Assembly: GCA_000697475.1 (NCBI GenBank)
Contig: JNEU01000802.1
Coordinates: 1-64,000 of the forward strand
DNA length: 64,000 bases
Reading direction: 5' to 3'
From: Lichtheimia corymbifera B2541
Lineage: Eukaryota > Mucoromycota > Mucoromycetes > Mucorales > Lichtheimiaceae
The notes under the pieces were generated by a model. It did not search any database and had not been told where the DNA came from. It saw only the letters and a list, made by a program, of their open reading frames with translations. A program made the translations under genes and the position numbers. Shown here in pieces: positions 23,404 through 35,915 of this stretch (position 1 is its first letter; every line of letters begins with the position of its first letter).

Positions 23404-26400
23404 ATGGCATCAAGCGGTGCTATCAATAGTCATCCTTCACCTGTACGCATTGCACGATCGAAAAGTGGAGCTGATTTGCTATTTGACAAGATGAAGCAAG
23501 ACAAGCTGCAACATGATGAGCAGGCGGCTGTGGATTTTCTAAATGAGATATTGGATGATCATGCATCGATTACATGCGGTAATCTGCATGATGAACTCAA
23601 AGATGGTGTGCTGCTATGCAAGTGAGTGAGATGTGCTTTCTTCTTTTATGCATCTATGGAGAATGGGAGGACGCTTTACATGGGAAAATCAACGTGCACT
23701 ACCTGCTGGTGGCATATTCCCTGTTATTCCGCGTCACCAAGGGGGTGGATACTCAAAGACCTTTCAGCAGCTGACTAACGATTTGTATATTTGTGTGCAG
23801 TCTTGTCAACAAGCTCCGCCCAGGAACCATCAGGCATGTTGGCCAACGCGATTTGTCTTTCATCAAGGTGAGAAAAATGCACGCATCATGTGTTGTAGTA
23901 CTCATGGCTGGTGGTGTTAACATAATAAATAAACAATTAGATGGATAACATTACCCGCTTTCTTCAAGGTGCACGGCAGGTAAAAGGAGAATGGATGCAC
24001 ATTGGATAGCGAAATATCACTCACTCACACATACTTGGCTGCTTGTCTAGCTTGGTCTCAACGATGCGCAGTTATTTGAAACGATAGACTTGTTCGAAGC
24101 CAAGGATATGCCTGCAGTGAGTAATACCGGTAGTAGTGGGCAGCCCCTGCATATCCCTTTACAGTGCACCAAGAATCACACCAGCTAATTTGTTCACCTC
24201 AATGGCATTTAAATTACCAACGACAATAGGTCATCCACACGATTCTCGTAATAGCACAAATGCACTACAAGTCAGTTGATAGGAAGAAGGAGCCAAAGGC
24301 GCCAAAGGAGCATGTGCCAACGGGTGAAAAGGAGGATGCACAGGCGGCGATAAAGGAGATTCAAGGTAACTGTGTTTGCTGCTTGCATTGTGTTATGCCA
24401 GGAGAGATATGTGTAGGAGCTAAATGAGTTTTACAATCACGCAAAACAAGGTGCTCCGATTACCATTATCGATGGTGACGATGATAATGAGGATGAAAGT
24501 GATCATGAATCGACTACAAGATATCGTGATGTCCGAGATATCTTCGCTAATGCATACGAAGATGATCCCTTTGTGAGACCACCTAAATCACCTTTAAGAG
24601 CAACACCTAACAAGTCGTCACGACGATCTCATCATCATCCACAACGAAGAAAGAGTGCTGAGGAACTTATGACACGGCGACCATCAGCACCCGTTTTCTC
24701 ATCCCAAGGACGTTCTAATCAAACAAGTACTCGTGATTTTACATCGAGCACAGCCATGTCTCGTACATCATCAGCATCTTCGTGCCAATCCTTTCTTTCT
24801 TCAACGTCATCCACATGCTCTGAGACACCACCTGTGACACCATCATCGACTACGGGTCGAAGTCGCCGAAAAAGTGATATGATGCTTCATCATCATCATC
24901 AACATCCAGAACCACGTGATCAAAGTGAGAAGGATTTGGAGCATCGTCAACTACTCAAAGCAGCAGTGGAAATTGATAAGCAGGATAAATGCAGTACTAC
25001 AAGCAAATCAAGAGAAAAGATCTCATTGAAAAGCAAGGATGGATTGACACGAACACAATATCAACTCGGCAACTGTATTGGAAAGGGTCAGTTTGGATCT
25101 GTGTATCGAGCTCTTGATCTTTCCACTGGTGAAACTGTGGCGGTGAAGCGTATTCGATTGGATGATGCTGATATTGACCAAGAAATCATGAAAGAAGTCA
25201 GCCTTCTAAAGACATTGAGCCATTCGAATGTCATTCAGTATCTTGGTTTCATCAAGAGTCGCAACCATATCAACATTGCATTAGAGTAAGTTGGTGCTTT
25301 GCTTACGCACAGATACCCCCTTACATGCACAGCCTTTTTTTTCCTTTATTCTTATCTCCCTTTTAAAGATACGCCGAAAATGGATCCCTGATGTCCACCC
25401 TCAAAGCATTTGGCGCATTCCCCGAAAAGCTTGTTGCATCCTTTTGCATCAAGATTTTAAATGGACTTGAGTACTTGCACGCCAACCAAGTGGTTCATTG
25501 TGATCTCAAGGCCGCCAACATCCTCACCACTAAAACAGGGGACGTCAAGCTATCTGATTTTGGTGTATCACTCAATCTCAAAATCAAAGGTGCAGATGCT
25601 GGTACTGTATCTGGCACACCCAATTGGATGGCACCTGAAGTCATTGAGCTCAAAGGCGCTTCCCCCAAATGCGACATCTGGTCCCTTGGTTGCACTTTGG
25701 TTGAGTTGATCACAGGCAAGCCCCCTTATGCAGATTTGATTGCCATGTCAGCCATGTTTCGTATCGTTGAAGATAATTATCCACCATTACCCGATAAGAT
25801 ATCAGACGAGATGCACAGCTTTTTGTTATGCTGCTTTCAAAAGAATCCCGATGATCGACCAACAGCAACCCAGCTCAAGGAACACATTTGGCTCCGCACA
25901 CATCAACGACGCATGAAAAAATCATCCACACTTACAAGCTATTTGGAACATAAGCAGCGATCAAAACCACAACAAAAGCCGAATCACGAACGTCAACACC
26001 ATCATCGTCGTCGTTCGTCATCCAAAAGTAAGCGATCATCCAATGTCACAACAACAACGTCATCCAGCGGGGAATACTGCCATCCACTCGACCAGCAGCA
26101 ACGGCCGGTTCGTTGCGAAGCTGCATCTCCTAAGCGCTTTGATACCGAAACGTCATTCGATAACGAGAGTGGCATGTCTTTTAACGTTGATGAGGATTAC
26201 ATCACACACCGATTTATCCAAACTTCATTTGGCAAAGGTACGTTTTGTTGCGTTTGCATAATCTTAACACCGTATGTTGACGCTTTTCAATAGTGGTCGA
26301 ATGCAAAGTGTGTGGCGACTTGATGAAGTCTCGTGCTATCTTTTGTGAAGTGTGCGCATTAATCTGTCATGAAGAATGCAAAAAGCTTGCCTTTTCGTGT

Positions 26401-26862
26401 CCACCCAAAGTCAAGGATCAACAGCCTTCTTATGATGTAAGATTTACTGAGATTGTAACACATGCCATATTGGAATACTAAATGATGATGATGATGATGT
26501 AGTGGGTGTTTTCTGCCAAGATTTACAACCGAAGCCCACAGGATCGTATAGCCCAAGATACATCCGCTCGAAGTGCAAGTGCCCCTGCTATCAATTGGAA
26601 CCGCCAAGACATCTTTGGCATGTCACTTGAAAACCATCCACAAATGGAAAACATTCGCAAATATTCGTTAGCATTGGGTTTGACGCAGCAAGAACAACGG
26701 GCATTGAGTGAGAATCAAGCATTACTATCCCACGCCCAAGCATTGCATCATATGAATCCCGAGGCGGTTGAAAAACTACTCAAACGAAAAGCCAAAGATC
26801 GCAAAAAGAGCCTGGGTGCTGCAGTCAGTGGAAGCTCCACCGAGGATTGCACTATCAGCTAA
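23404..26862 (+). CDS. CH-domain / STE-type (Cdc7/SepH-like) kinase / C1-like protein
   Basis: Nine exons: 23404-23621, 23801-23867, 23941-23979, 24051-24116, 24230-24365, 24451-25285, 25369-26237, 26294-26436, 26503-26862; about 910 residues. A calponin-homology domain occupies about 39-146 (DEQAAVDFLNEIL, LVNKLRPGTI, DLFEAKDMPAVIHTIL). A Ser-rich linker follows, then a kinase domain at about 379-629: GKGQFGSVY, AVKRI, HCDLKAANIL, DFGVS, GTPNWMAPE. The catalytic loop has HCD instead of HRD, as in fungal Cdc7/SepH septation kinases. At about 735-785 a C1-like finger follows (H-x12-C-x2-C...C-x2-C-x4-H-x2-C-x6-C, with a short loop). The tail is basic. The exon 5/6 boundary is uncertain: 24451 is the phase-correct acceptor, but 24417-24450 also looks coding. 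Confidence 0.88.
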
Positions 26863-27333
26863 TCATGTTCTTTTCATCCTTATTCCCCAAAAACCTTATT
26901 GTAGTATCGTCTTGCTAGTTCTCTCTCTCTGTGTCTCTCTTCAAAACCTTCTTATCTTACTGTATAGCACAAATGATTTCCTCTCAACTCTCCTTTTACA
27001 GCGATAAACATAAAGTGGCATGCTCTTTTTAGCTTCTCAGATATGATCACGAAAACAGGAGGATACCATTTTTGTAAGGTTTCAAATCCAAATTTCCAAG
27101 GGTAGGATTATCCAGTTACCCATCAGCACATGAGTTGCATGATCACAAGCGGCTATGTTTTCTATAATCATTGTATTAGAGCGGCATATGACATGCAGGA
27201 TCGCGATTTGAAACATGATGAATATCAATGCAAGAACAAGGGTATGTCCATGACGTGTCGGAATGGGATCATTATAGTATATAAAAAAGCCATTATCGAC
27301 GATCGTTTATATTTTGCACTTTAATTATCGACA
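26863..27333. other. intergenic with a TATA box before the next gene
   Basis: This holds the 3' flank of the kinase gene and the promoter of the Gly/Gln-rich protein. TATATAAA at 27278-27285 lies 49-56 bases before that ATG. Confidence 0.5.
27278..27285 (+). promoter_or_regulatory. TATA box of the Gly/Gln-rich protein gene
   Basis: TATATAAA, about 50 bases upstream of ATG 27334. A strong TATA element fits a stress-inducible or highly expressed small gene; expression itself is not shown. Confidence 0.55.
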
Positions 27334-28101
27334 ATGTCTTATAATCAAGGTTATGGTAATCAGCAAATGAAATCTGGTGGTGCATACAACGACCCCACCA
27401 TCCAAACTGCACCCAATACTGGATTTGAGCAAGCATATGGCACCGGCAACGATGTGTATGACAGCGGCAATCCAGGAGGAGGAGCAGGAGCTTATGGTAC
27501 AACCCAGCAATCGGGTACCGGTACCGGATGTGATAGTGGAAATGCCGTGAACACTGGTCAAAACGTGGGTGGCTATGATAATGCTGGTACTGGATATGAT
27601 ACTACTCAATCGGCTGGTGGTGGCTACAACGATACTGGCGGCTATAACAATATGGGTTACGACACCACACAAGCATCCGGTGGTGGGTTCAATGATGATG
27701 CAGCAGGTGGCTACGGCGGTTCGAGAACTGGCTATGACACTACCCAATCTTCAGGTGGTGGATATAATGATGACAACATTGGCGGTTATGGTGGTAGTAC
27801 TCAACAACAACAGCAAGGATATGGAGGTGCTCCTCAACAACAGGGGTTTGATACTACTACTGGTGGTGGTAATGCCCAACCACAAGGTTTTGGACAACCA
27901 CAACAACAATCCTTCGATCCATCTCAACCGACATCAGATTATGGTCAACAACAGGCTCAACAACAAGCAGTTGGATCTCAGCATAGGCCATCTGCTGGAG
28001 AAAAGATCAAGGGAGGCCTTGAAAAGTTGGCAGGGAAGCTAACTGGTAATCCAGCCAAAGCTGCTCATGGCGATGATGTTGCTCATGGACGTAGCATGTA
28101 A
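27334..28101 (+). CDS. Gly/Gln/Tyr-rich repeat protein with conserved amphipathic C-terminus
   Basis: Single exon, 255 residues. The first 210 residues are disordered, with about 20-residue repeats built on GYDTTQ(S/A)(A/S)GGG(Y/F)ND and GGYGGS, and Gln runs. The last 40 residues change character: SAGEKIKGGLEKLAGKLTGN PAKAAHGD is an amphipathic, Lys-rich helix. Short fungal proteins with a similar GEKIKG.EK..GK.TGNP motif resemble LEA/stress proteins; that relation is my inference. An AATAAA-like polyadenylation signal lies shortly after the stop (about 28115). The TATA box at 27278 suggests inducible expression. Confidence 0.8.
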   Translation: MSYNQGYGNQQMKSGGAYNDPTIQTAPNTGFEQAYGTGNDVYDSGNPGGGAGAYGTTQQSGTGTGCDSGNAVNTGQNVGGYDNAGTGYDTTQSAGGGYNDTGGYNNMGYDTTQASGGGFNDDAAGGYGGSRTGYDTTQSSGGGYNDDNIGGYGGSTQQQQQGYGGAPQQQGFDTTTGGGNAQPQGFGQPQQQSFDPSQPTSDYGQQQAQQQAVGSQHRPSAGEKIKGGLEKLAGKLTGNPAKAAHGDDVAHGRSM

Positions 28102-28298
28102 ATATTTATATTTGTAATAAAAGAGTTGTACAATATACAATGATATGATCGCATAATGAAATGGGGTGGAGGGAGTTTGTCTTCTTGCATGTTTGTGTAA
28201 CCTTCTAGCTGATTTCCAATTAGAGGCGTGTTTTCCGCAGCAGCTTCTTCTTTGACACCACCACCATTACATTACCGTCCAGCGATCTCAAGGTCACA

Positions 28299-30491
28299 AT
28301 GTCAGATGAAGACGCCACCCTTCCGTATTCAGTAGACGACGATATTCACTCTTCATTTGGCGAACCACACGAATCGCCGGAGACACACAGTGCAGTGGAT
28401 CACGATCAGGACGATTCACGGGAGGAAACTGGTGCGATCGACAATGACACACCCAAAGGACTCGGCGATCCTCAAAACAGTTCTCGATCACTGAACAGCA
28501 CTGGAACGGATTCATTTTGCAGATCTCATGATGATAATACACAGCCGACTCTATTCGACCTGCGAGATCAACGAGCAGCATATCCATATGGCGAATGTCA
28601 TGCAAAGAATCAGTCCAATGGATCAATCAAAGAGGACAACCCTCCCTTTGGAATCGAATACCCTGAAGTACATGCAGCGGTTAATATCATGAAGACGAAT
28701 CACGGTGTCGTTTCACGAATGGCAATCGACGCTCCTCCAAACCCTATCAAAGAAGCTCTTGATGATGAGGATGGCAAAAAATGGATCGACATGCGTGAGA
28801 ATAAGGATGGTGATGCTCGAGCACCTGAAGAATTGATGGAAGGATCGGATTCTCGTCGACGTGAACGACATAGAGCTGAACAATATAAGGATGAGCAATC
28901 TCTAATGAAGAAATACAACACAGATCCAGTATATAAGCCTTTCCCAGTCCCAGAAGAAGATTCAATGATGATGGAGCCGCCTGCAAAACGACGACGATAC
29001 AGCCATGGCACGACGGAAGGAAATTTTGGATTGGGACCAGGCGGTTCACTGGGTAGAGCTTTAAAGGAGATTGAACAGCCACCAAAGATGAGAAGATACA
29101 ACACACAAAGCACCATTGTCCTAGAATCGGGAGAGAGCGAGAGTTTGGAACCAGTGACGTCTTCGGATCAGCAATCTTCATCATTCGAAAAGCAGCATTC
29201 TACCGATGACACAGATGATGGTCAACGTCTTCGCGAAGCATCCCCTGCTATGAGTGAAGCTCCAGATGTGGCGGAAGAGAATGTCAAGATAGATAGACAG
29301 AACTTGAGTAGTTTGGAGGTAAGGCTATTCTGCAATGAATATACCACTATGCTCTAACATTTCCTTGTAGTATGAGGAGCCGGCGAATGAAGATCAATAT
29401 GCAAATCAAGAAGATGATGCAGAGGATGCTCAACAAGCAAAGCAAGATAAGGGTGATCAACAACAAGCAAATCAAGATGAAGGTGCAAACAATGCTCAAC
29501 AAGCAAATCAAGATGAAAATTCAAAGGATGCTCAACAAGCAAAGGAAGGAGAACTTGCCGATGACGCTATATCACCACCATCACCAGCACCACCATCTCA
29601 GCAAAAAACAAGCAACAACAAAAGAAGCAAGAGCACATCCCGGTCTTCAACAACAGAGCCGCAGCCAATTGCCCAGAGACTAAGACGACGTAATCCTCCA
29701 CCGGACAGGTACGAGGGAAATCTATATGGAAGCAGACACTGGACAATAACAATGGAAAATAGGATATCCATCACATATAGTAGCACAGTGAAGGAAGACG
29801 ATATCTTCAATCAGGCAAGTACCGGATACGAGTGGTATTGCGTTTAAGCTTACACATATTGCACATGTAGTGGAGAAAACTTACCAAGTCGTCCGTTTAC
29901 CCCACCATATCCGAAGCTGACACCAGTGATTGGCATTCATGCAATGTTATGGTATTCAAGGTCGACCCATCCACCAATAAACCAGCCCCAACAGCCAAGT
30001 ACATATATGCTCGGCTCGCCGACAAGCCAATTATTTCGATGGAATGGCTTCATGATTCTGTTGAAGCGAACATGGTACAAGGTGAGAAGGAGGATATGCT
30101 TGGTATTGGGAACGTGAAATTCTGATAGCAACATGGATGGATTGTAGAGTATTCCAAATTCCGGATCCCTGAAGAGCCAATAGAGAATCATCCTTTGAAA
30201 GGCAAATCCATCTATTTCGCAATCCAACAACTCAACGACGACGATGCCTTATACAAGAAAACATATCAACGTCCTCTTGTTAATGTTCTACATGGCAAGG
30301 TAAGCACTTGGATTATTGCACACAAAGGATTTGTACTTATATGAGTGGTATAGCTTTTACGTAAAGAACCCTTGGAACCTGATGCAAATACGGTGGCCAT
30401 TGTCGATGCGGGGAGCGAGTCAGCAGCCAAGTTTAAAGAACGAGGGATTGCAACCATGACACGTGACGAGTTGAGGGCATCGGTTCAGTAG
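28299..30491 (+). CDS. nuclear protein with C-terminal BRCT region
   Basis: Exons 28299-29318, 29371-29814, 29871-30081, 30148-30299, 30354-30491; 654 residues. The first 440 residues are acidic and disordered, with basic clusters (PPAKRRRY) and a short repeat of the type (Q)QANQDEG in 360-420. The last about 200 residues contain a BRCT-like fold: PIISMEWLHDSVE with the conserved Trp, then KFRIPEEPIENHPLKGKSIYF as the start of a second repeat ending in TMTRDELRASVQ. A tandem BRCT suggests phosphopeptide binding in DNA-damage signalling, as in Crb2/Rtt107-type proteins; the exact orthologue is not clear. Intron 29815-29870 has a GC donor (GCAAGT). Confidence 0.75.
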
Positions 30492-30656
30492 ATTGTCAAT
30501 TAGATAGCAAATGTTTGACGTCAATGGATAAACTATGTGTTGAGCGGAAGCCGGAAGGGGAACTGCTGAGGGGAATCCGGGTCTCTATTTTTGGTGTCAT
30601 GCGTCTATTTGTGTTGTTCATCCTCCCCATTCAATCGAGCACCACCACCACATTTC

Positions 30657-30662
30657 TATAAA
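30657..30662 (+). promoter_or_regulatory. TATA box of the kelch membrane protein gene
   Basis: TATAAA 68-73 bases upstream of ATG 30730, followed by a pyrimidine-rich leader. Confidence 0.45.
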
Positions 30663-30729
30663 GGGAGGGTGAATAAGATGTTTTGATCCACTTCTTTTCT
30701 CGCTCTCATTCACGTACAACATCCAAGCT

Positions 30730-33700
30730 ATGGTCAGGCTTTGGCTTTTGATGCTCACATTTGTGGGCTATGTCCATGCCTACTTTTCGACTCCCAATAT
30801 GGAACACACTTTGCCTTTCAAAAGTGCGATAGCCACAGCACAGCGCAACAACTCAATGATCCTTTTTGGTGGCGAGAATGCGACAACGTGGTTTACCAAC
30901 GACCTTTATGAGCTCGAGGCGACAAGTACAGGATTCGAATGGAGTGTACTACCACAAAATAATCCACCACCACCCATCTCTAATGCGCGTGCAGTATACA
31001 TGGAAAGGATGGATGCCATGGTTGTGCTTGGAGGCATCACCAATGCAACCCAGAATATGTATCTGCCTATGCAGGTGTACACCTACTTTTTCACCAATCA
31101 GACCTGGGTGCCTGCAGCAAGCAATAATGAAATCAATGACACCATTGTTCCCAACAACCGCAGAGATTTTGCAGTGGCAGCTGATCAACAAAACAATCGC
31201 ATCTATATTTATGGTGGCGGTATTAATTCAACTGCCATCAACAATGACTTGTGGATTCTTGATACAACCTCCATGACATTTACACAGCTACCCCCAACAG
31301 ATGTCGGTCATTATGGACACTCGATTTCTTTGTTAAGGCAAGTGTATTGGCACATAAGATCCCGTGGCTGACGGGGCACTATAAATACACCTCTCCTCCA
31401 GATACAATGCTTACACACACACGCACATTTTTAGCAACAATGCTCTAGTAGTGACAGGTGGTGTACGAGTAAAATCGGATATGACGATGGATTTAGCATC
31501 AATGGATCAATTATACGTCTTCAACACTCAATCCGGTACATGGAGCATTGCCACAACTTCTGGAACTGTACCATCCACACGATCTAACCACAATGCCGTC
31601 GTTGGTAAGATGTTACACAAAAAGCTCTCTAAGGTCTAAGCCCTGTGTATCTAAAATCGAGTTACGTTTTATTTTTCTCTCTCCTCAGATGCCAATGATC
31701 GAATCATTCTATTTGGTGGTATGTATTCTTTATAATGAAAAAGGATACCTGTGCTTAAACATAATATGGGATATAGGCGACAATGGTGGCCCAATGAGAT
31801 GGAGGTCGTACATCAATGGCGTTGCAGTCTTGAATACGGATTTTACCTGGACGACGCCTTCAAACCAAGGAATCCCTCCATCACGTCGATCGTATGCCTC
31901 TGCTGCTATATTGGATGGTGCTCATTTGACGGTTGCTTTTGGTAACAAATGTTGTTTGATCATGCGTTTCAAAACATTGACTAAGATTTTATATTTTTAT
32001 CTACTTCATGTACAAAATAGGATCATCGCTCAATACCTGGTACAACGATATCAATGTGCTCGCTCTGGATAGTATCACGGAAGGCTATTCAAGTTGGCTT
32101 CAGAGTTACACAGCTGAGGATTCGGATTCAAGTTCGGGTTGGTCACCCGGGGTCATTGCTGGTGTTACCATTGCCTTGGTTGTCGTGGTTATCATTCTGA
32201 TTGTGTTGCTATGGAAATTCCAACGTTATGTGAGATGGTTGGTGATGCGTATTCATCATGACATTTGGCGTCCAAGGTAAGCTTGCATATCATTGTTCTA
32301 GAATTAGCTGCAGGAATGGTGCTCATGTGAGATACAAAACAATAGAACGGGTGAACCACTTTGGGCTGAAACGACAAGGATCATCTGCCAAATCTTCCTT
32401 TTGTTCCTTTTCGTATTATGTCTCGTGTTCATCATCCGACAGGCTATCTCAAGCCCACATGTCACCCAGCGTATCATTGAACCCGCTGCACAGGTCGATG
32501 TACCAGGTAATCTTTTTTTTTCTCTCTCTTGCTGCCAATGCATGCTCACGCATGACAATTTGCTTTTTGTAGATTTACGCTTTTGTTTTGATGGCTTCCC
32601 AGATTATGAATCACCGACCGACATGCGTAAGCCTGGTCTTACTTGCCAAACGGATACTGGCACACCCTGTGCAAGTTATATACAGGCATTGGATCCAGCT
32701 ATTTTCACACCTGTCTTTGCTGATGCACTTGGCCCGGTCACGTGTTTTCTTTTCCGAGCCCCACCTGATTTCAAACTCACGTCAACATCTGGCGACAATG
32801 TTGGAGCACGTTTATTGTTCACTATGTTTGGTGATCAAAGCGTAGCATCGTATGCTCGTGTCCATGTTTCAGTATATCCCAAATCGATGGATCCTAATGT
32901 ACGGGTGTATGGCATCAATGACACTGTTGATGTGTTGTTATCCGACGAGGAGGTCTCAAACTGGTTAAACAATGAACGCAATGACTTGCAAGCAACCAAT
33001 GTATACTCTTTGGCCCCACTTTCATATAGCGTTATGAGCTATGATTTGATCGATCATCGTTATCTCCAAGACTATGGATGGAACTACGTTGGCTTTTCAC
33101 CTATCACAAATTCGTCATTTGAGATCGAGACCAACTTTCGGCAAGAGGCACAAAACCCCAATTATATGCAAACTCACCAGGATATCGGTCTTTTTGTTGT
33201 CTATCCTGAGACCTTCGCAAACATCATGGATCGTGAAGTCAAGGTGTATACGTTAATGAATGCTCTTGGTTTTGTTGGTGGCATCTTTGGTCTTTTGCTG
33301 ACAGTACAAGTGTGGCTTTTCGGGTATAGACCTCGATCACCATGGGGCATTGGTAAGCTACTTGTTTTCATCTTGGTCACCTTATGCCAAATTTTGTATT
33401 GATATGTGATTTCTTGCTCATAGTGCAACGATGGTCGTTTGGCGATATGAAACGATCCCTTTTGAGAGGTCTGAGCACCAGTTTTAGAACAACTGAATCA
33501 TCGGGTATTCCATTTATTCACCCTGTACATCGCCGATTCAGTATGCTGTACAACAATAATCGCCCAGGTGAATTGCCAACCGAATCAAATGGCGAACGTG
33601 TTGCTCGTGTCGAAGAACGTATGCAGGTGCTAGAGTTACTCTTCAAGTCATATTATGTGGATGATGAGATATTCAGGTCCTTGGATTATGCCACTCGACG

Positions 33701-33956
33701 TGACCTGGCAAATGTTCATGGGGCAAATGATCGTTTGGTGGCGAATAGTCCTATCTCTCCTGAAAAACCACAGCTCACCTTGAATCATCATCAACATGAC
33801 GATGATCAGCAACCAGTCGACGCTACTGGTTTTTCACATTTATTCAGAAACACAACACCAGCCGGTGAAAGTAGCACCACGCTTGATGATGATCGGGAGT
33901 CATCGACACACCAACTTCGTAACAATGGCAACACTCCACCACATGACAGCCATTGA
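30730..33956 (+). CDS. secreted-pathway kelch-repeat protein fused to a multi-pass membrane module
   Basis: Eight exons: 30730-31337, 31435-31604, 31689-31718 (30 nt), 31777-31941, 32021-32276, 32346-32506, 32573-33352, 33424-33956; 900 residues. The signal peptide is MVRLWLLMLTFVGYVHA. Residues 20-345 form kelch blades with GG doublets (ILFGGEN, VVLGGIT, IYIYGGG, VVTGG, IILFGG). A membrane helix follows at about 369-391, a second at about 421-440. A large lumenal/extracellular domain with Cys (FCFDGFP, LTCQTDTGTPC) occupies about 464-690. A third helix lies at about 690-712. The 185-residue tail contains VEERMQVLELLFKSYYVDDE. Many N-x-S/T sites fit glycosylation. Intron 31338-31434 has a GC donor. 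A cell-surface sensor or adhesion role is inferred. Confidence 0.85.
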
Positions 33957-34280
33957 TATCTTACCTCTTAGTATATATATCCCTTGATTTAAAACATTCC
34001 CCATACGCACATAACAACCTCCCACATCATCATCTAATTTGAGTACTACTCTCTCTTCCCTTCCCTTTCTCCATTGAAATGCATTTTTGATTAAATAGAA
34101 CCTTTACTCGTGACCACAATATATTCGTATATCCGTAACATGAAATTCGACTTGATTATAAATGCTCACTTATTGATTACTGCCTCTGCATTAAATGCCC
34201 AATGTCAACATTGATGTCAAATGACAAATGGAATACGTAGCCAATAATTGTATTATTATGATAAAGCAAATGCTCAAAAG
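33957..34280. other. convergent 3' flanks
   Basis: 324 bases between the stops of the kelch gene and ornithine decarboxylase. AT-rich, no gene. Confidence 0.5.
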
Positions 34281-35915
34281 CTAATGGAAGGTATTAACAT
34301 ACAGGACCTCCGATTTTCTAAATCCATTGAATTGCGAGGCGGCACAGATTGTGTAAGCGCCCATGTTTTCCCAATAGAGCCAGTCGCCGACATCCAACAA
34401 AGGTAGACGTGTTTCTTTGGCGAGACAATCGATCGAGTCGCAGGTGGGACCCCAAACGCTGCATTCGAATTGGGTATTGTCATCTGTTGTATGTCCATAG
34501 TAGAATTGACCATCACGGGAGAGAATCTTTGGATAGACTTGTTGATGATCAAAGAGAATGCAGTTGAACGAGCCGTACATGCCATCATTAACGTAGTCTA
34601 TATGCAGTACTTTTCGTGTGAGCCAAGTAAAGGGAAAAAAGAGTAGAACATGGTGGCATTACTTACACATATACTTGTTGGCATTATCAGCCTCCACGGT
34701 TCTTCTTCCGATGACTCCAGTGCAGATGGTGAATGCTGAAGCGACAAAGTAACGACCTGGTTCGGCAATCACACGTACATTGGGAGGAAATAAGGCGTCG
34801 ACGGCTGGACCCAACACTGCGGCAACTTTTTCAAAGGTGATACCGTCTTGAACATCAGCTCCAGGGAATCCACCACCAACATCCAACAAGGAAAAGTCAA
34901 AGCCCAAAGCATGGCCAATATCGAAAGCTTCGCGTGCACGCACCACAGCATCCTCAAAGGCGTGTTCATCCAAACATCCACTGCCGACATGGAAACTAAA
35001 AATTAGGGGATTGAGCAAATTTCCTTTCTCAAAAATGACGCATCGGTATTACTTACCTTACACCAATGACATTCAATCCCAATTCTTTGGCCGTTTTGAG
35101 TAATGGCTCGACTGTATGCATAGGAGCGCCGAATTTCAATCCAAGTTGACACAATGACTTGCTATCGTCGGTAAGGATGCGCAATACAAGCTCGGCCTTG
35201 GGATACAACTTTTTGATCTTGTGGAGTTCCTCGGCATTATCAAAAGTCATCTTTGCCACCGATTGCTGTGAAGCGTAACGAATAAACGAGGCTTGCTTAC
35301 ATGGATTGGCATAGATGATGCGAGATGGATCCACACCCCCATTCAAGACTTGCTGGATTTCTGACTTGCTGGCACAATCAAAACCAAGACCCAGGCTTGC
35401 TAGCAATCTCACCACCATAGGATCAGGATTGGACTTGACAGCTAAGTAGCAGGGAGAAAGAAGAGAGAGAGAGAGAGAACGTATCACGTGTGTCAGTTAA
35501 TTGTTCCCCGTTATCCCTAACAAACTCCTGCACACAATAATAGCGGCAGCCAACAAATCGTATATAGAAGGAACGTATTTTGCTCACCAAAGAAAGGTTC
35601 AATCCTCGGAAGATGGGCCTTCCAACGCAAATGCTGACGGTACACCTCGCCCAAGTCACCAACAAAGAACGCACTGCCTTGATCCGGATCCATTTTTTCT
35701 TGTACCATCAATGCGAGTTTATCCTTGATGACCTGCTCAATGCTCAGATTGTGGATAGTCGCCTCTTGTTCTGACATGGTGCTAGTTGACTTGGGAAGGG
35801 AGGAAATGGCCATGGATGCCGCAGCATTGGTAGTGGTGGTAGCAGTGGTAGCAGTAGTTGTAGAAGCTGCAGAGGAAGCTTTGCTATAGACCATGGTCTC
35901 CAATTCGGTGTGCAT
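34281..35915 (-). CDS. ornithine decarboxylase
   Basis: Exons 35915-35588, 35441-35057, 34995-34667, 34597-34281; introns 35442-35587, 34996-35056, 34598-34666; 452 residues. It is a PLP-dependent fold III enzyme converting ornithine to putrescine, the first step of polyamine synthesis. The PLP lysine lies in FFAVKSNPDP (restored across the first junction). HVGSGC, LLDVGGGFPG, IAEPGRY and WGPTCDSID (catalytic Cys) are all present. The N-terminal 60 residues are Ala/Thr-rich and disordered, more than in animal enzymes. Intron 1 is the longest in the gene and holds a (GA)n tract at 35461-35479. The start 35915 is the first ATG; the frame is open further upstream but has no ATG. Confidence 0.96.

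Noticed and set aside
27325..27747. 140-codon minus-strand frame over the Gly/Gln-rich gene
   Set aside because: An antisense shadow of the GGT/ACC-rich repeats; the plus-strand frame has a TATA box, a proper C-terminal helix and a polyadenylation signal.
31338..31434. Alternative acceptor at about 31401 in the kelch gene
   Set aside because: It also keeps frame but inserts YNAYTHTHIFS into a kelch blade; the acceptor at 31434 gives the tighter kelch pattern. It remains a possible isoform.
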